Below, one piece after another: positions 15,996-23,054 of a DNA stretch of 25,969 nucleotides. The DNA comes from Duncaniella sp. Lineage in GTDB: Bacteria > Bacteroidota > Bacteroidia > Bacteroidales > Muribaculaceae. Both the position numbers and the translations under genes were made by a program. The notes under the pieces are model-generated. The model did not search any database. It worked only from the letters and a program-made list of their open reading frames with translations, and was not told where the DNA came from. How positions within the stretch are numbered: position 1 is the stretch's first letter; each line of letters starts with the position of its first letter. Where the stretch lies: positions 1-25,969 of the forward strand of contig JAFLRW010000008.1 in the NCBI GenBank assembly GCA_022511285.1, given 5' to 3'.

Positions 15996-16025
15996 CAAAG
16001 GTATAACAAAAATTTTTTCCACAAA
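15996..16025 (-). promoter_or_regulatory. Promoter for the GT32 glycosyltransferase
   Basis: Minus-strand TACCTTTG (complement of 15996-16003) is a full -7 match. TTTG (complement of 16022-16025) lies 18 bases upstream, slightly closer than the usual 19-21. Confidence 0.65.
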
Positions 16026-16051
16026 AATATTTCGCATCTAAATCACAGTCG

Positions 16052-16070
16052 AACTTGTCAAAACTTGTCA
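16052..16070 (+). repeat. Short tandem repeat AACTTGTCA x2 between divergent promoters
   Basis: AACTTGTCA occurs at 16052-16060 and 16062-16070, exactly 10 bases apart (one helical turn). It lies between the divergent promoters at 15996-16025 and 16104-16135. Spacing by one turn suits a protein-binding site on one DNA face; a related TTGTCAAA pair occurs at 22759-22796. Confidence 0.4.
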
Positions 16071-16103
16071 ATAGCGGTGAAAGTGCATTTTCTTTGGTTT
16101 TTG

Positions 16104-16135
16104 TTTGGAAAATCTGACTTTATCCATTACCTTTG
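16104..16135 (+). promoter_or_regulatory. Strong promoter with no clear intact gene directly behind it
   Basis: TTTG (16104-16107), 20 bases, TACCTTTG (16128-16135): exact consensus. The first ATG downstream (16197) opens only a 22-codon frame. The next clear coding sequence is the LRR gene 400 bases on, which has its own -7 box. Confidence 0.75.
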
Positions 16136-16196
16136 CAGCATCCTTATAGTTCGCCTCTTCGTAATTTATTAACCTTTTAACAACCAACTGAAGAGT

Positions 16197-16339
16197 ATGG
16201 AACCATTTGAAAGATTATTCTATTACTGCTGCTCTGCGGGATTTGGACAGAGTTGCAGGGTTTGACGCGTGTATCTGTCGCCGCGCTGCCGGCGAAAGAA
16301 ATTATCCCCCTTTGTTTTTGTGCACAGTTCCCTCAATAG
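16197..16339 (+). pseudogene. Possible remnant of a secreted-protein gene
   Basis: The ATG at 16197 opens MEPFERLFYYCCSAGFGQSC and stops at 16265. In the frame one base behind, codons from 16211 read KIILLLLLCGIWTELQG followed by LTRVSVAALPAKEII and end at TAG 16337-16339. That stretch has the look of a Sec signal peptide and mature start but has no start codon of its own, being preceded directly by TGA. One extra A in the run at 16210-16212 would join the ATG to it. With a perfect promoter 60 bases upstream, this suggests a gene broken by a one-base deletion and further decayed, or a small gene read by frameshifting. A third frame from TTG 16207 stays open for 61 codons without recognisable features. 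The rest of 16072-16543 is AT-rich and shows only promoters and the short tandem repeat. Confidence 0.35.
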
Positions 16340-16464
16340 TTGTGGCGGGGCTTAATGGAGATTTTTTCATTTCCATCGGTATTTCCATCTAACCTAAACT
16401 TCAATTATATTACAGTTTTTAACAATTTTTCACCCCCCCACTATTAACTTTTAAAAATTTGTAA

Positions 16465-16472
16465 TAAATTTG
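16465..16472 (+). promoter_or_regulatory. Promoter -7 box for the LRR gene
   Basis: TAAATTTG matches TAnnTTTG. No TTTG is seen about 20 bases upstream, where the DNA is AT-rich. The leader to the original ATG at 16514 would be about 37 bases. Confidence 0.55.
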
Positions 16473-16513
16473 CGAAAAATATATTCCACCAACATAACAA
16501 TAAACAATACAAA

Positions 16514-16543
16514 ATGAAAACAATTACGACAAGTCTCTTATAA
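16514..16543 (+). other. Original start and first codons of the LRR gene, cut off by an in-frame TAA
   Basis: ATG AAA ACA ATT ACG ACA AGT CTC TTA TAA encodes MKTITTSLL and a stop. Directly after the stop, in the same frame, LSICLLTVFNVSA completes a normal signal peptide (basic start, hydrophobic core, cleavage after VSA). The TAA (16541-16543) is one base from TTA (Leu), which would restore a continuous hydrophobic core. Confidence 0.75.
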
Positions 16544-18088
16544 TTGAGCATCTGCTTGCTGACAGTGTTCAATGTATCAGCCTTTGACTTTGAGGTTGAT
16601 GGAAACTACTATTCGTTTGTAGACGATGGTGTGGAGGTGAGTAAAGGAACGTTTGTTTACATCGGTGATGTGGTTATTCCCGAAACGGTGTCCTATGAAG
16701 GCAAGACCTACACTGTTGTGGCAGTAGGAGAACAAGCCTTCTCGGGTAGTAAATACCTGACGTCGGTGACCCTCCCCGAGACAGTAAAGAGAATCAAGGC
16801 GCAAGCGTTTCAGTATGACTACGAGCTGAAGGATGTCAACTTTTCGTCCTCACTTACCACGATAGGTGAAGAAGCGTTTGGTCAAACATCCATCAGCAAA
16901 GCCATTCTTCCTGAAGGGCTTAAAGAGATAGACGCCGGAGCTTTCTATGGCTGCCAGTCGCTTGCCGAACTCAGTCTCCCGAATTCATTGCTTTCGGTGG
17001 GCGACGACGCCTTCTATGGCTGTGCCTCTCTCGCCGAGATAAAATTGCCTGAGCGTGAGGTGAAATACGGGACCGGCGTTTTTTCAGGATGTGAAAGCGT
17101 AAAGTCGCTTGTGATTCCCGCTCAACTGACCGTGGTGCCCGCCAGGATGTTCAGCGGATGCAAGTCATTGTCTCAGTTGACAATTTCTGAAGGTGTCAAA
17201 GTGTTGGAAGACGATTGTTTCAAAGGCAATGAGCTATCTGAAATTGTGTTCCCGTCCACACTTGAGAAACTCGGGTCGTCATTTAGCGGCAGTGGGAAGA
17301 TCACATCATTTCCCGAACTTCCTAAAACAATGACAGAGATTCCGGCCGGAATGTTGAAAGATTGTATAAACTTGAAGAGCTATACGATTCCCGCACAGGT
17401 CACAGCGATTGGCGAAGAGGCATTTTTCGCCTGTGGACTCGAATATATTGAGATTCCTGAGACAGTGAAAGTTTTGGGCTCCGGGTGTTTTGCCGCCAGC
17501 AAATTAAAAACGCTGAAACTGCCTGAGAGTGACTTTGAAATGGGGAAAGAAATCTTTTTCAATTGTCCGGATATTGAAGAAATTCGCTTGCCATCCACAG
17601 TCAGAAAAACGCCCACTAATTTCGCCAAATTTTCCAATGTAAAGACAGTGATATTGGGTCCGAACGTGGAGCTTATCTCATCGGGTTCGTTCGCCTTTTG
17701 CATGCAGCTGACAGATGTGTATTCCTATGCGATGACTCCCCCCGTGATGGCACAACTGGATGCCCATTACAATAATCCGCAGTTTGATGGTACGATAGTA
17801 CAAAATGCCACACTTCATATCCCGGCGGGGACCCTCCGGGCATATCTCTCCGTCACCTATCTAAATTATTGGCAAAATTTCGGCAATATATTAGAAGACC
17901 TGCCCCCCTACACATCCATTGAGGATATAGAGGCAGAAAACCCGGAGGAGGATGGTCCGGCCGATGTGTACAATCTGCAGGGTGTAAAAGTGATGCACGG
18001 AGCCTCTCGAGACGACGTCAACACTCTTCCCGCCGGACTTTACATCCTCAGCACGCAGCGAGGCACAAAGAAGATTGCCGTGAAGTGA
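16544..18088 (+). CDS. BspA-like leucine-rich-repeat surface protein, signal peptide interrupted by a stop codon
   Basis: 514 codons from a TTG directly after the in-frame TAA at 16541. Residues about 40-400 are LRR_5 (BspA-type) repeats of roughly 22-24 residues, for example VGEQAFSGSKYLTSVTLPET, IDAGAFYGCQSLAELSLPNS and IGEEAFFACGLEYIEIPETV. Established knowledge: such proteins are displayed on the surface of Bacteroidales and Treponema and bind host or bacterial partners. After an Asp/Glu-rich linker (IEDIEAENPEEDGPADV) the last 40 residues, YNLQGVKVMHG to LPAGLYILSTQRGTKKIAVK, form a C-terminal sorting-like domain. The intact design would be MKTITTSLL-x-LSICLLTVFNVSA plus mature protein, but x is a stop. 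From the TTG the product would keep only a short hydrophobic start with no basic residues, so export is doubtful. The remaining frame is undamaged, which suggests a recent mutation, a sequencing error or reinitiation. Confidence 0.85.
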   Translation: MSICLLTVFNVSAFDFEVDGNYYSFVDDGVEVSKGTFVYIGDVVIPETVSYEGKTYTVVAVGEQAFSGSKYLTSVTLPETVKRIKAQAFQYDYELKDVNFSSSLTTIGEEAFGQTSISKAILPEGLKEIDAGAFYGCQSLAELSLPNSLLSVGDDAFYGCASLAEIKLPEREVKYGTGVFSGCESVKSLVIPAQLTVVPARMFSGCKSLSQLTISEGVKVLEDDCFKGNELSEIVFPSTLEKLGSSFSGSGKITSFPELPKTMTEIPAGMLKDCINLKSYTIPAQVTAIGEEAFFACGLEYIEIPETVKVLGSGCFAASKLKTLKLPESDFEMGKEIFFNCPDIEEIRLPSTVRKTPTNFAKFSNVKTVILGPNVELISSGSFAFCMQLTDVYSYAMTPPVMAQLDAHYNNPQFDGTIVQNATLHIPAGTLRAYLSVTYLNYWQNFGNILEDLPPYTSIEDIEAENPEEDGPADVYNLQGVKVMHGASRDDVNTLPAGLYILSTQRGTKKIAVK

Positions 18089-18114
18089 TGAATAGATAAT
18101 TGATATTCGCTTGA

Positions 18115-18156
18115 GCGAGGGTGAGCCGAATTCCACCGGTCCACCCTTGCTTTTTT
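18115..18156 (+). terminator. Intrinsic terminator after the LRR gene
   Basis: GCGAGGGTG (18115-18123) pairs with CACCCTTGC (18142-18150) over 9 bases with one G-T pair, with a further inner CCG/CGG pairing, and is followed by TTTTTT (18151-18156). It overlaps the stop codon of the convergent S41 peptidase gene, so the two genes share very compact 3' ends. Confidence 0.85.
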
Positions 18157-19162
18157 ATTGAGTGATCACCTGTATGGCGCGCTCGAGGATGGTGTCAATG
18201 CCGCGGAGGGCGTCGTCGGGAGAGAGGGTGACGGGGATATCGGGGGTGACACCTTGCTCGGTGGAACGGCCTGCTGCATCGAGCATAGAGCAGGCCGAGA
18301 ACCGGACACTCCAGCCGCAGGGGAGTTCTGAGGAAAATGGCACGCCTGAACCGCCGCCTGTGACGGCTCCTACGAGTGTGACCTGCGGGAGCGCAGCCAT
18401 CACGGAGGCAAAATTGTTGGCAGCCGAGAATGTTGAGCGATTGGTGAGCACTACCACCGGTTTGCCCCATCGCACTCGTCCTGGGGCCGCGGGATTGTAG
18501 ACTATTGGATACGGCGAGGAGAAAGCATCGTGTGCCGGGCCGGTCTTGTGGGATATGTAGCCCACGAGAGTGGGGCGGTCAATGAAACGGGCCACGATGG
18601 TTTCCACTCCGGTGAGTTCGCCGCCGCCGTTGTCGCGGATGTCAATGATGAGCCCGGTGGCTGTTGAGAGGTAGGAAAGGGCCGCATCGAGGTTGCCCTC
18701 GCCGGGGGTGGCTGAGAAGGAGGCTATGCGGATATAGCCGACGTTGGGAGCCAGAAAGCCGTAGAGCATTCCGGCAGACTGGCGATAGTTGAAATTGAAA
18801 TAGCTCTGCTCGATGAGGCGCAGGGAGAAGTCTTGTGGATAGTCGCTCCACCATTTCTTATAATAGTATGTAGCAAATGGTGTGGACAGGTTCACGTGGC
18901 CATCGCGGAGCAGGTCGAGCATCTCAGAGCAGAGGTCAAAGAGCTCTTGCGAGGTCATCTTGTCGGATAGGCGGGCGCGGTATCGGGTGTGGACCTTATC
19001 CCAATCCACCCCCTTGTCGGCAAAGAAGCAGTAGTGGCTGTCGAGGATTGACCATAGGGCCTCGAAGTTGCCCTTGGGGTCGTTTGTCCAATTGTCATCG
19101 TCAATGGAGTGGCAGGCCGGGAGTGTGATGAGCAAGAGCAGGATAGGGATGAGGCGGAGCAT
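18155..19162 (-). CDS. S41-family (tail-specific/tricorn-like) peptidase, lipoprotein
   Basis: 335-residue serine protease anchored in the envelope. MLRLIPILLLLITLPAC is a lipoprotein signal with Cys17 in the lipobox LPAC. An N-terminal helical part (about 30-90) ends in LLRDGHVNLS, the conserved D-G-H of tricorn-type S41 enzymes (H89 the likely base). Then YIRIASFSATPGEGNLDAAL, LIIDIRDNGGGEL (171-183) and the nucleophile region VVLTNRSTFSAANNFA with Ser246, then GAVTGGGSGVPFSSEL. No PDZ domain is evident. The set fits peptide-degrading S41 proteins frequent in Bacteroidales; the natural substrate is unknown. It is the last gene of a unit after parC and the DUF3316 gene (23 bases spacing). 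Confidence 0.9.
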   Translation of the reverse strand: MLRLIPILLLLITLPACHSIDDDNWTNDPKGNFEALWSILDSHYCFFADKGVDWDKVHTRYRARLSDKMTSQELFDLCSEMLDLLRDGHVNLSTPFATYYYKKWWSDYPQDFSLRLIEQSYFNFNYRQSAGMLYGFLAPNVGYIRIASFSATPGEGNLDAALSYLSTATGLIIDIRDNGGGELTGVETIVARFIDRPTLVGYISHKTGPAHDAFSSPYPIVYNPAAPGRVRWGKPVVVLTNRSTFSAANNFASVMAALPQVTLVGAVTGGGSGVPFSSELPCGWSVRFSACSMLDAAGRSTEQGVTPDIPVTLSPDDALRGIDTILERAIQVITQ

Positions 19163-19185
19163 ATAAGAGTGTGGTTGAGAGATGG

Positions 19186-20010
19186 TCAGTAGGCGTTAAT
19201 GACGCGTTTAGCCGGGGAGCCGAGGGAAATCCAGGAGCCGCTGACGCCTATTATGAATGAGTGGGAAATGTTGCGCGTGACGATGTCGGAGGCCTTTGAG
19301 GAGAATACTCGCGCGCCGTAGCCGAGGCGTAGGGATGTGGCCCTTCCGAGCCTGATGTCGGCGGCCAGAAGATTGTCAAAGCGGAAGTAGGAACCCGGCC
19401 AGGCGGCATGAACAAGTCCGGAGCGGTTGCCGAGATATATTTCATAATATAGCTCGCCATAGTCGGGGGCGAAGAATGCGCCGACGAGAGGGATAGAAGT
19501 GTGGTAAGAGAGCGTGAGAGGAATGCGGCCGATGTGGGTGTGCCAGGCGGCTAAGGCAGCGAAATTGAGAGTCGCGGCACCTTTGGCTGAGGCGGGGTTA
19601 TTGCCATTGCGCGAGTTGTAGAGCACACCGCCCTCGGCGGCAACGCTCCCTCCGGCGGCGAGGGTGACTGCACCGGGGAGTGCCCAGCGGCGCAACAGCC
19701 CCCACTCGGCGTGAAGCAACAGCCCCCACATAGTGGCATTTCGTGCCGGGTTGAGCGCACGGTCGAGTCCGAGGTTGACATCCACGGTCATGGTAAGGCG
19801 CTCGGGGTTGAGGCGTGGAGCCTGCATCCGCGAGTAGGCCACCTCGGTGTGCCATCCTGAGTAGCTCAAGGGGGATAGGTAAGTGTCGGCCAGGCGTGAG
19901 GAGCCTGCACCAATCATATATGATGCCGTGACCGGGCGCTCGGCCGGCTCAGTGGCGCTCAGTGGGAGCAGGCACGACAGAAGGCAGAGAATGGATATGA
20001 AGCGCATCAT
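19186..20010 (-). CDS. DUF3316-family exported protein
   Basis: 274-residue protein of a Bacteroidales family of unknown function. MMRFISILCLLSCLLPLSAT is a Sec signal peptide. The mature part shows the family opening TASYMIGAGSSRLADTYLSP followed by LSYSGWHTEVAYSRMQ, then alternating amphipathic strands rich in Gly, Tyr and Leu (VDVNLGLDRALNPARN, FAALAAWHTHIGRIPLTLSY, LAADIRLGRATSLRLGYGAR) and ends HSFIIGVSGSWISL. Such a pattern suggests an outer-membrane beta barrel; no SusC/TonB elements are present. The ATG overlaps the parC stop codon as ATGA, so translation is coupled to parC. The function is not known. Confidence 0.75.
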   Translation of the reverse strand: MMRFISILCLLSCLLPLSATEPAERPVTASYMIGAGSSRLADTYLSPLSYSGWHTEVAYSRMQAPRLNPERLTMTVDVNLGLDRALNPARNATMWGLLLHAEWGLLRRWALPGAVTLAAGGSVAAEGGVLYNSRNGNNPASAKGAATLNFAALAAWHTHIGRIPLTLSYHTSIPLVGAFFAPDYGELYYEIYLGNRSGLVHAAWPGSYFRFDNLLAADIRLGRATSLRLGYGARVFSSKASDIVTRNISHSFIIGVSGSWISLGSPAKRVINAY

Positions 20011-22679
20011 TCGAAGAGCCTTTGTTGGCCTATGATTTCATCTCGAATCTCCTCGTCGCTCTGCTCGGTAAAGTCAGCGGTGGTCGGGGATTCTGCGGGG
20101 TCAGATATCTCAGAAGAGTCGGGCAGGGGCGAATCGTCGGCCGGGAGCGGTTCGAGCTCTGAAAGCTCGCCGATGGTCCACGTGGTGAGGCGTTTCCCCT
20201 TGGCGCGGAACGACTTGACGGCAATAAACTCCCTTGCCACAATCTCAACGGCCGGGCGGAAGGAGTCGGCACCGCCAAAGGATAACTCCCAACGCACTCC
20301 CTCGATGTCGCTCAAGGCAATGAGTGACGATGCGGGATTGTCGCTGAGCCAGCGTTGCGAGCGTGCGGAGGGTTCGAATGTGAAGCGCTTGAGATATGGG
20401 AAGCCTTGGTCGGCATCGTTGAGGATGGCAGTCCAGACTTTGCCGGGTTCGAATTTCTCAATACGCAGGATATTGTCGGGATAATGATTGGAGGAATCGA
20501 AGGAGGATGTGTAATATGAACCATCCTTGAGAATTACGAGGATGAGGTCGCCGGAATTAAAATCGCCGAGGTGGTCGCCGCGGCCGTCGTAGTTGAGGCG
20601 GTTAACGTCGTGGTCGAACCACACATCGCGTCCGCCTAATGTGGACCCGCCCTTTTCTTTGAGGGAAATTCGGTGGACCTCGTTGCGAGTGACAATATTG
20701 CCTATGGAGCCGCGCCCCTTGATGGCGAGCGTGGAGAAGTCTACATCAATCTGGAGCTTGTTGAGGCGCGGTTTGGGTTTGAGCACCACTCTCACAATCT
20801 CGGCTTCGCCGTTGGAGTTGGCGGTAAACCAGTTGACCTTCGAGCCCGGGAGCCCTTGGGAGAGATTGTAGGTCTTGTCGCGAGTGATGCCGGTGACCTT
20901 AAAGCGCTTCATGTAGTATGGTCCGTCCTTTCCGTTCTGATATATGGCATTGTAGACGGTGCGCTCGTCCTTCCGTTTGAACACACCCACGTGGATGACC
21001 CCCTTTCCGATGAAAAGCTTTTCGGCCACTCGCACCACCTTGTACGATCCGTCGCGATAAAATATAATCACATCGTCGATGCTTGAGCAGGAGCAGAGGA
21101 ACTCATCTTTCTTCAGCCCTGTGCCTATGAAGCCCTCGTCGCGGTTGATGTAGAGTTTTTCGTTGGCCTCGGCCACAGTGGCGGCCTGGATATTGTCGAA
21201 ATTGCGAATCTGGGTCATTCGCGGGAAGGCGTCGCCATATTTCTCCTTCAGGGATAGGAACCAGCTGATGGTGTAGTCGGTCAGCGAGGCGAGATGGCCC
21301 TGAATTTCGGCAATGCGCTCATTGAAGAGAGCTATCTGCTCCTCGCTGCGACGAGCGTTAAACTTGAGGATGCGTCCCATCTTGATTTCAAACAGGCGAA
21401 TGATATCGTCGTCGGTGATGGGCCGGATGGGGGCTTTGATATATTTTTCGAGGCGGGAGCGGATGTGGGCGACGGCCTCTTCACGGCTCTCGCTCTCCTC
21501 GTAGCCTTTCTCCTTGTAGATGCGCTTTTCAATGAAAATGCGCTCGAGCGAGGCGAAATGGAGCTGCTCGCGCACCTCTCCAAGGCGGATTTCAAGCTCG
21601 CGGCGAATGATGTCGCGCGTGTGGTCCACATTGTGGCGCAACACGTCGCTCACGCCGAGGAAATGAGGTTTGTTGTCGGAGATGACACAACAGTTGGGCG
21701 ACACAGACAACTCGCAGTCGGTGAAGGCATAAAGCGCATCAATGGTGCGGTCAGAAGATGTGCCGGGCTGCAGGTGGACCAGTATGTTGGCGCTCTCCGA
21801 TGTATTGTCCTCGACCTTTCGAATTTTAATTTTGCCGGTCTCTGCCGCCTTGATTATTGACTCGATGAGTGTGGCCGTTGTCTTTCCGTAGGGGATTTCG
21901 GTGATGGCAAGGGTCTTGTTGTCAATTTTTTCAATCTTAGCTCGAATCTTCACGGCACCGCCGCGCTCACCGTCGTTGTAGCGCGACACGTCGATGGCGC
22001 CACCTGTGAAGAAGTCGGGATAGAGGGTGAACTCCTCTCCGCGGAGATGGGCCACGGCGGCATCAATAATCTCGTTGAAGTTGTGGGGGAGAATCTTTGA
22101 CGATAACCCCACGGCAATGCCTTCCACGCCTTGAAACAGGAGTAGCGGAAATTTCATCGGCAGCGTGATTGGCTCCTTCTTGCGGCCATCGTAGCTGAGG
22201 GTCCAGTCGGTGACTTTGGGGTTGAACACCACATCTAAGGCGAAAGCCGAGAGTCGCGCCTCAATATATCGTCCGGCTGCCGCCCCCGCTCCGGTGAGGG
22301 TATTGCCCCAGTTGCCCTGGGTGTCGACGAGCAATTCCTTCTGTCCCAGCTGCACGAGAGCCTCGTAGATAGAGGCGTCGCCGTGGGGATGGAACTGCAT
22401 AGTGTGGCCCACGATATTGGCCACCTTGTTGAATCTTCCGTCGTGGAGCAGACGCATGGCGTGAAGGATTCGACGCTGCACAGGTTTGAGCCCGTCGTCG
22501 ATATGCGGAACGGCACGCTCCAGAATCACATAACTGGCATAGTCGAGGAACCAGCTTTGATACATCCCGCGCAACTGATGGCGCACGGTGTCGTCAGAGG
22601 TGTCAACTATCACTTTCGGGTCATAGTGCTCCGCGAGTTCGGAAAGGGTGTCGGTTATTTCGTCGGGAGGAGTAGTCAT
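20007..22679 (-). CDS. parC: Type IIA topoisomerase subunit A, ParC/GyrA-like
   Basis: 890-residue breakage-rejoining subunit of topoisomerase IV. Start at MTTPPDEITDTLSELAEHYD, 26 bases after a -7 box; an open frame continues upstream but passes through the promoter. Visible: LKPVQRRILHAM (65-75), the helix-turn-helix VGHTMQFHPHGDASIYEALV (90-109), the catalytic Tyr in AAAGRYIEARLS (Y138, R137), PHNFNEIID, and a long coiled arm (about 430-530). The C-terminal domain holds DNA-wrapping blades with repeated FxxxGY-like blocks such as RGSIGNIVTRNEVHRISLKE; a full GyrA-box is absent, which supports ParC over GyrA. The tail (from 840) is acidic and Ser/Pro-rich. Its ParE partner is not in the window. 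Position 102, where quinolone-sensitive enzymes carry Ser, is Ala. Confidence 0.9.
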   Translation of the reverse strand: MTTPPDEITDTLSELAEHYDPKVIVDTSDDTVRHQLRGMYQSWFLDYASYVILERAVPHIDDGLKPVQRRILHAMRLLHDGRFNKVANIVGHTMQFHPHGDASIYEALVQLGQKELLVDTQGNWGNTLTGAGAAAGRYIEARLSAFALDVVFNPKVTDWTLSYDGRKKEPITLPMKFPLLLFQGVEGIAVGLSSKILPHNFNEIIDAAVAHLRGEEFTLYPDFFTGGAIDVSRYNDGERGGAVKIRAKIEKIDNKTLAITEIPYGKTTATLIESIIKAAETGKIKIRKVEDNTSESANILVHLQPGTSSDRTIDALYAFTDCELSVSPNCCVISDNKPHFLGVSDVLRHNVDHTRDIIRRELEIRLGEVREQLHFASLERIFIEKRIYKEKGYEESESREEAVAHIRSRLEKYIKAPIRPITDDDIIRLFEIKMGRILKFNARRSEEQIALFNERIAEIQGHLASLTDYTISWFLSLKEKYGDAFPRMTQIRNFDNIQAATVAEANEKLYINRDEGFIGTGLKKDEFLCSCSSIDDVIIFYRDGSYKVVRVAEKLFIGKGVIHVGVFKRKDERTVYNAIYQNGKDGPYYMKRFKVTGITRDKTYNLSQGLPGSKVNWFTANSNGEAEIVRVVLKPKPRLNKLQIDVDFSTLAIKGRGSIGNIVTRNEVHRISLKEKGGSTLGGRDVWFDHDVNRLNYDGRGDHLGDFNSGDLILVILKDGSYYTSSFDSSNHYPDNILRIEKFEPGKVWTAILNDADQGFPYLKRFTFEPSARSQRWLSDNPASSLIALSDIEGVRWELSFGGADSFRPAVEIVAREFIAVKSFRAKGKRLTTWTIGELSELEPLPADDSPLPDSSEISDPAESPTTADFTEQSDEEIRDEIIGQQRLFE

Positions 22680-22704
22680 AAAGATATTAAGAGTTCTAAG
22701 GATA

Positions 22705-22736
22705 CAAAAGTAATAAAAAAAATCTGTAAAGTCAAG
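22705..22736 (-). promoter_or_regulatory. Promoter for the parC unit
   Basis: Minus-strand TACTTTTG (complement of 22705-22712) is a full -7 match; CTTG (complement of 22733-22736), 20 bases upstream, is a near match to TTTG. Confidence 0.7.
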
Positions 22737-22758
22737 ATGGGGCGTGAGGGTTGCTGGC

Positions 22759-22796
22759 AAATTGTCAAAAATCCGGCGTAAATTTGTCAAAATTCC
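22759..22796 (+). repeat. Direct repeat with TTGTCAAAA core between divergent genes
   Basis: AAATTGTCAAAAATCC (22759-22774) and AAATTTGTCAAAATTCC (22780-22796) are imperfect copies 21 bases apart (two helical turns). They lie between the parC promoter and the promoter at 22867, a position for a shared regulator. A related pair occurs at 16052-16070. Confidence 0.4.
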
Positions 22797-22866
22797 ACCA
22801 AAATAGAGATAAAAAAGCATATTAGTGTGAAATAATGTTAATTTCAAGAAATTTTCTTTCAAAATA

Positions 22867-22898
22867 TTTGCGGGGATACAAAAATGGCTCTAACTTTG
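22867..22898 (+). promoter_or_regulatory. Promoter for the choloylglycine-hydrolase-family gene
   Basis: TTTG (22867-22870), 20 bases, TAACTTTG (22891-22898): exact consensus. It implies an unusually long leader of about 150 bases before the ATG at 23055. Confidence 0.85.
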
Positions 22899-22911
22899 CA
22901 GTGTGTTTTTC

Positions 22912-22953
22912 ATGGTATTAGATTTAAGGTTAACAAAAGATTGGTTGTCGTGA
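22912..22953 (+). other. Possible leader peptide in the 5' leader (13 codons)
   Basis: ATG at 22912 opens MVLDLRLTKDWLS and stops at TGA 22951-22953, inside the loop of the hairpin at 22941-22963. The TGA overlaps an ATG (TGATG) that is in frame with the main gene. A frame this short is common by chance; the position relative to the hairpin is what makes it notable. Confidence 0.3.
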
Positions 22954-22973
22954 TGACAATCAATTTTTGTTTT
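22936..22973 (+). promoter_or_regulatory. Terminator-like hairpin in the 5' leader (candidate attenuator)
   Basis: TTGGTTGTC (22941-22949), loop GTGAT, GACAATCAA (22955-22963) pairs over 9 bases with one G-T pair, extendable by A-T pairs, and is followed by TTTTTGTTTT (22964-22973). The layout is that of an intrinsic terminator about 40 bases into the transcript and 80 bases before the ATG. The stem is A-T rich, so its strength is uncertain. Confidence 0.4.
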
Positions 22974-23054
22974 ATACACCTAAAACCAAATGGCGGCGGC
23001 GGTTGTTATAGAGGAAATAAACAACAAATTATCTTGAACAGCCGAACAACCGTT

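Noticed and set aside
16640..17700. Repetitive DNA inside the LRR gene as a possible CRISPR or satellite array
   Set aside because: The periodicity is at protein level (22-24-residue leucine-rich repeats); the DNA copies differ too much for a true repeat array.
21294..21860. 188-codon open frame antisense to parC
   Set aside because: Shadow of the coiled-arm region of parC; no start context or promoter.
22680..22862. 61-residue N-terminal extension of ParC
   Set aside because: It crosses the -7 box at 22705-22712 and is unlike the family; MTTPPDEITD is a normal start.
22884..23054. 57-residue N-terminal extension of the choloylglycine hydrolase-like protein
   Set aside because: It starts inside the promoter and would bury the signal peptide that precedes the catalytic Cys; the in-frame ATG at 22953 is kept only as a remote alternative.
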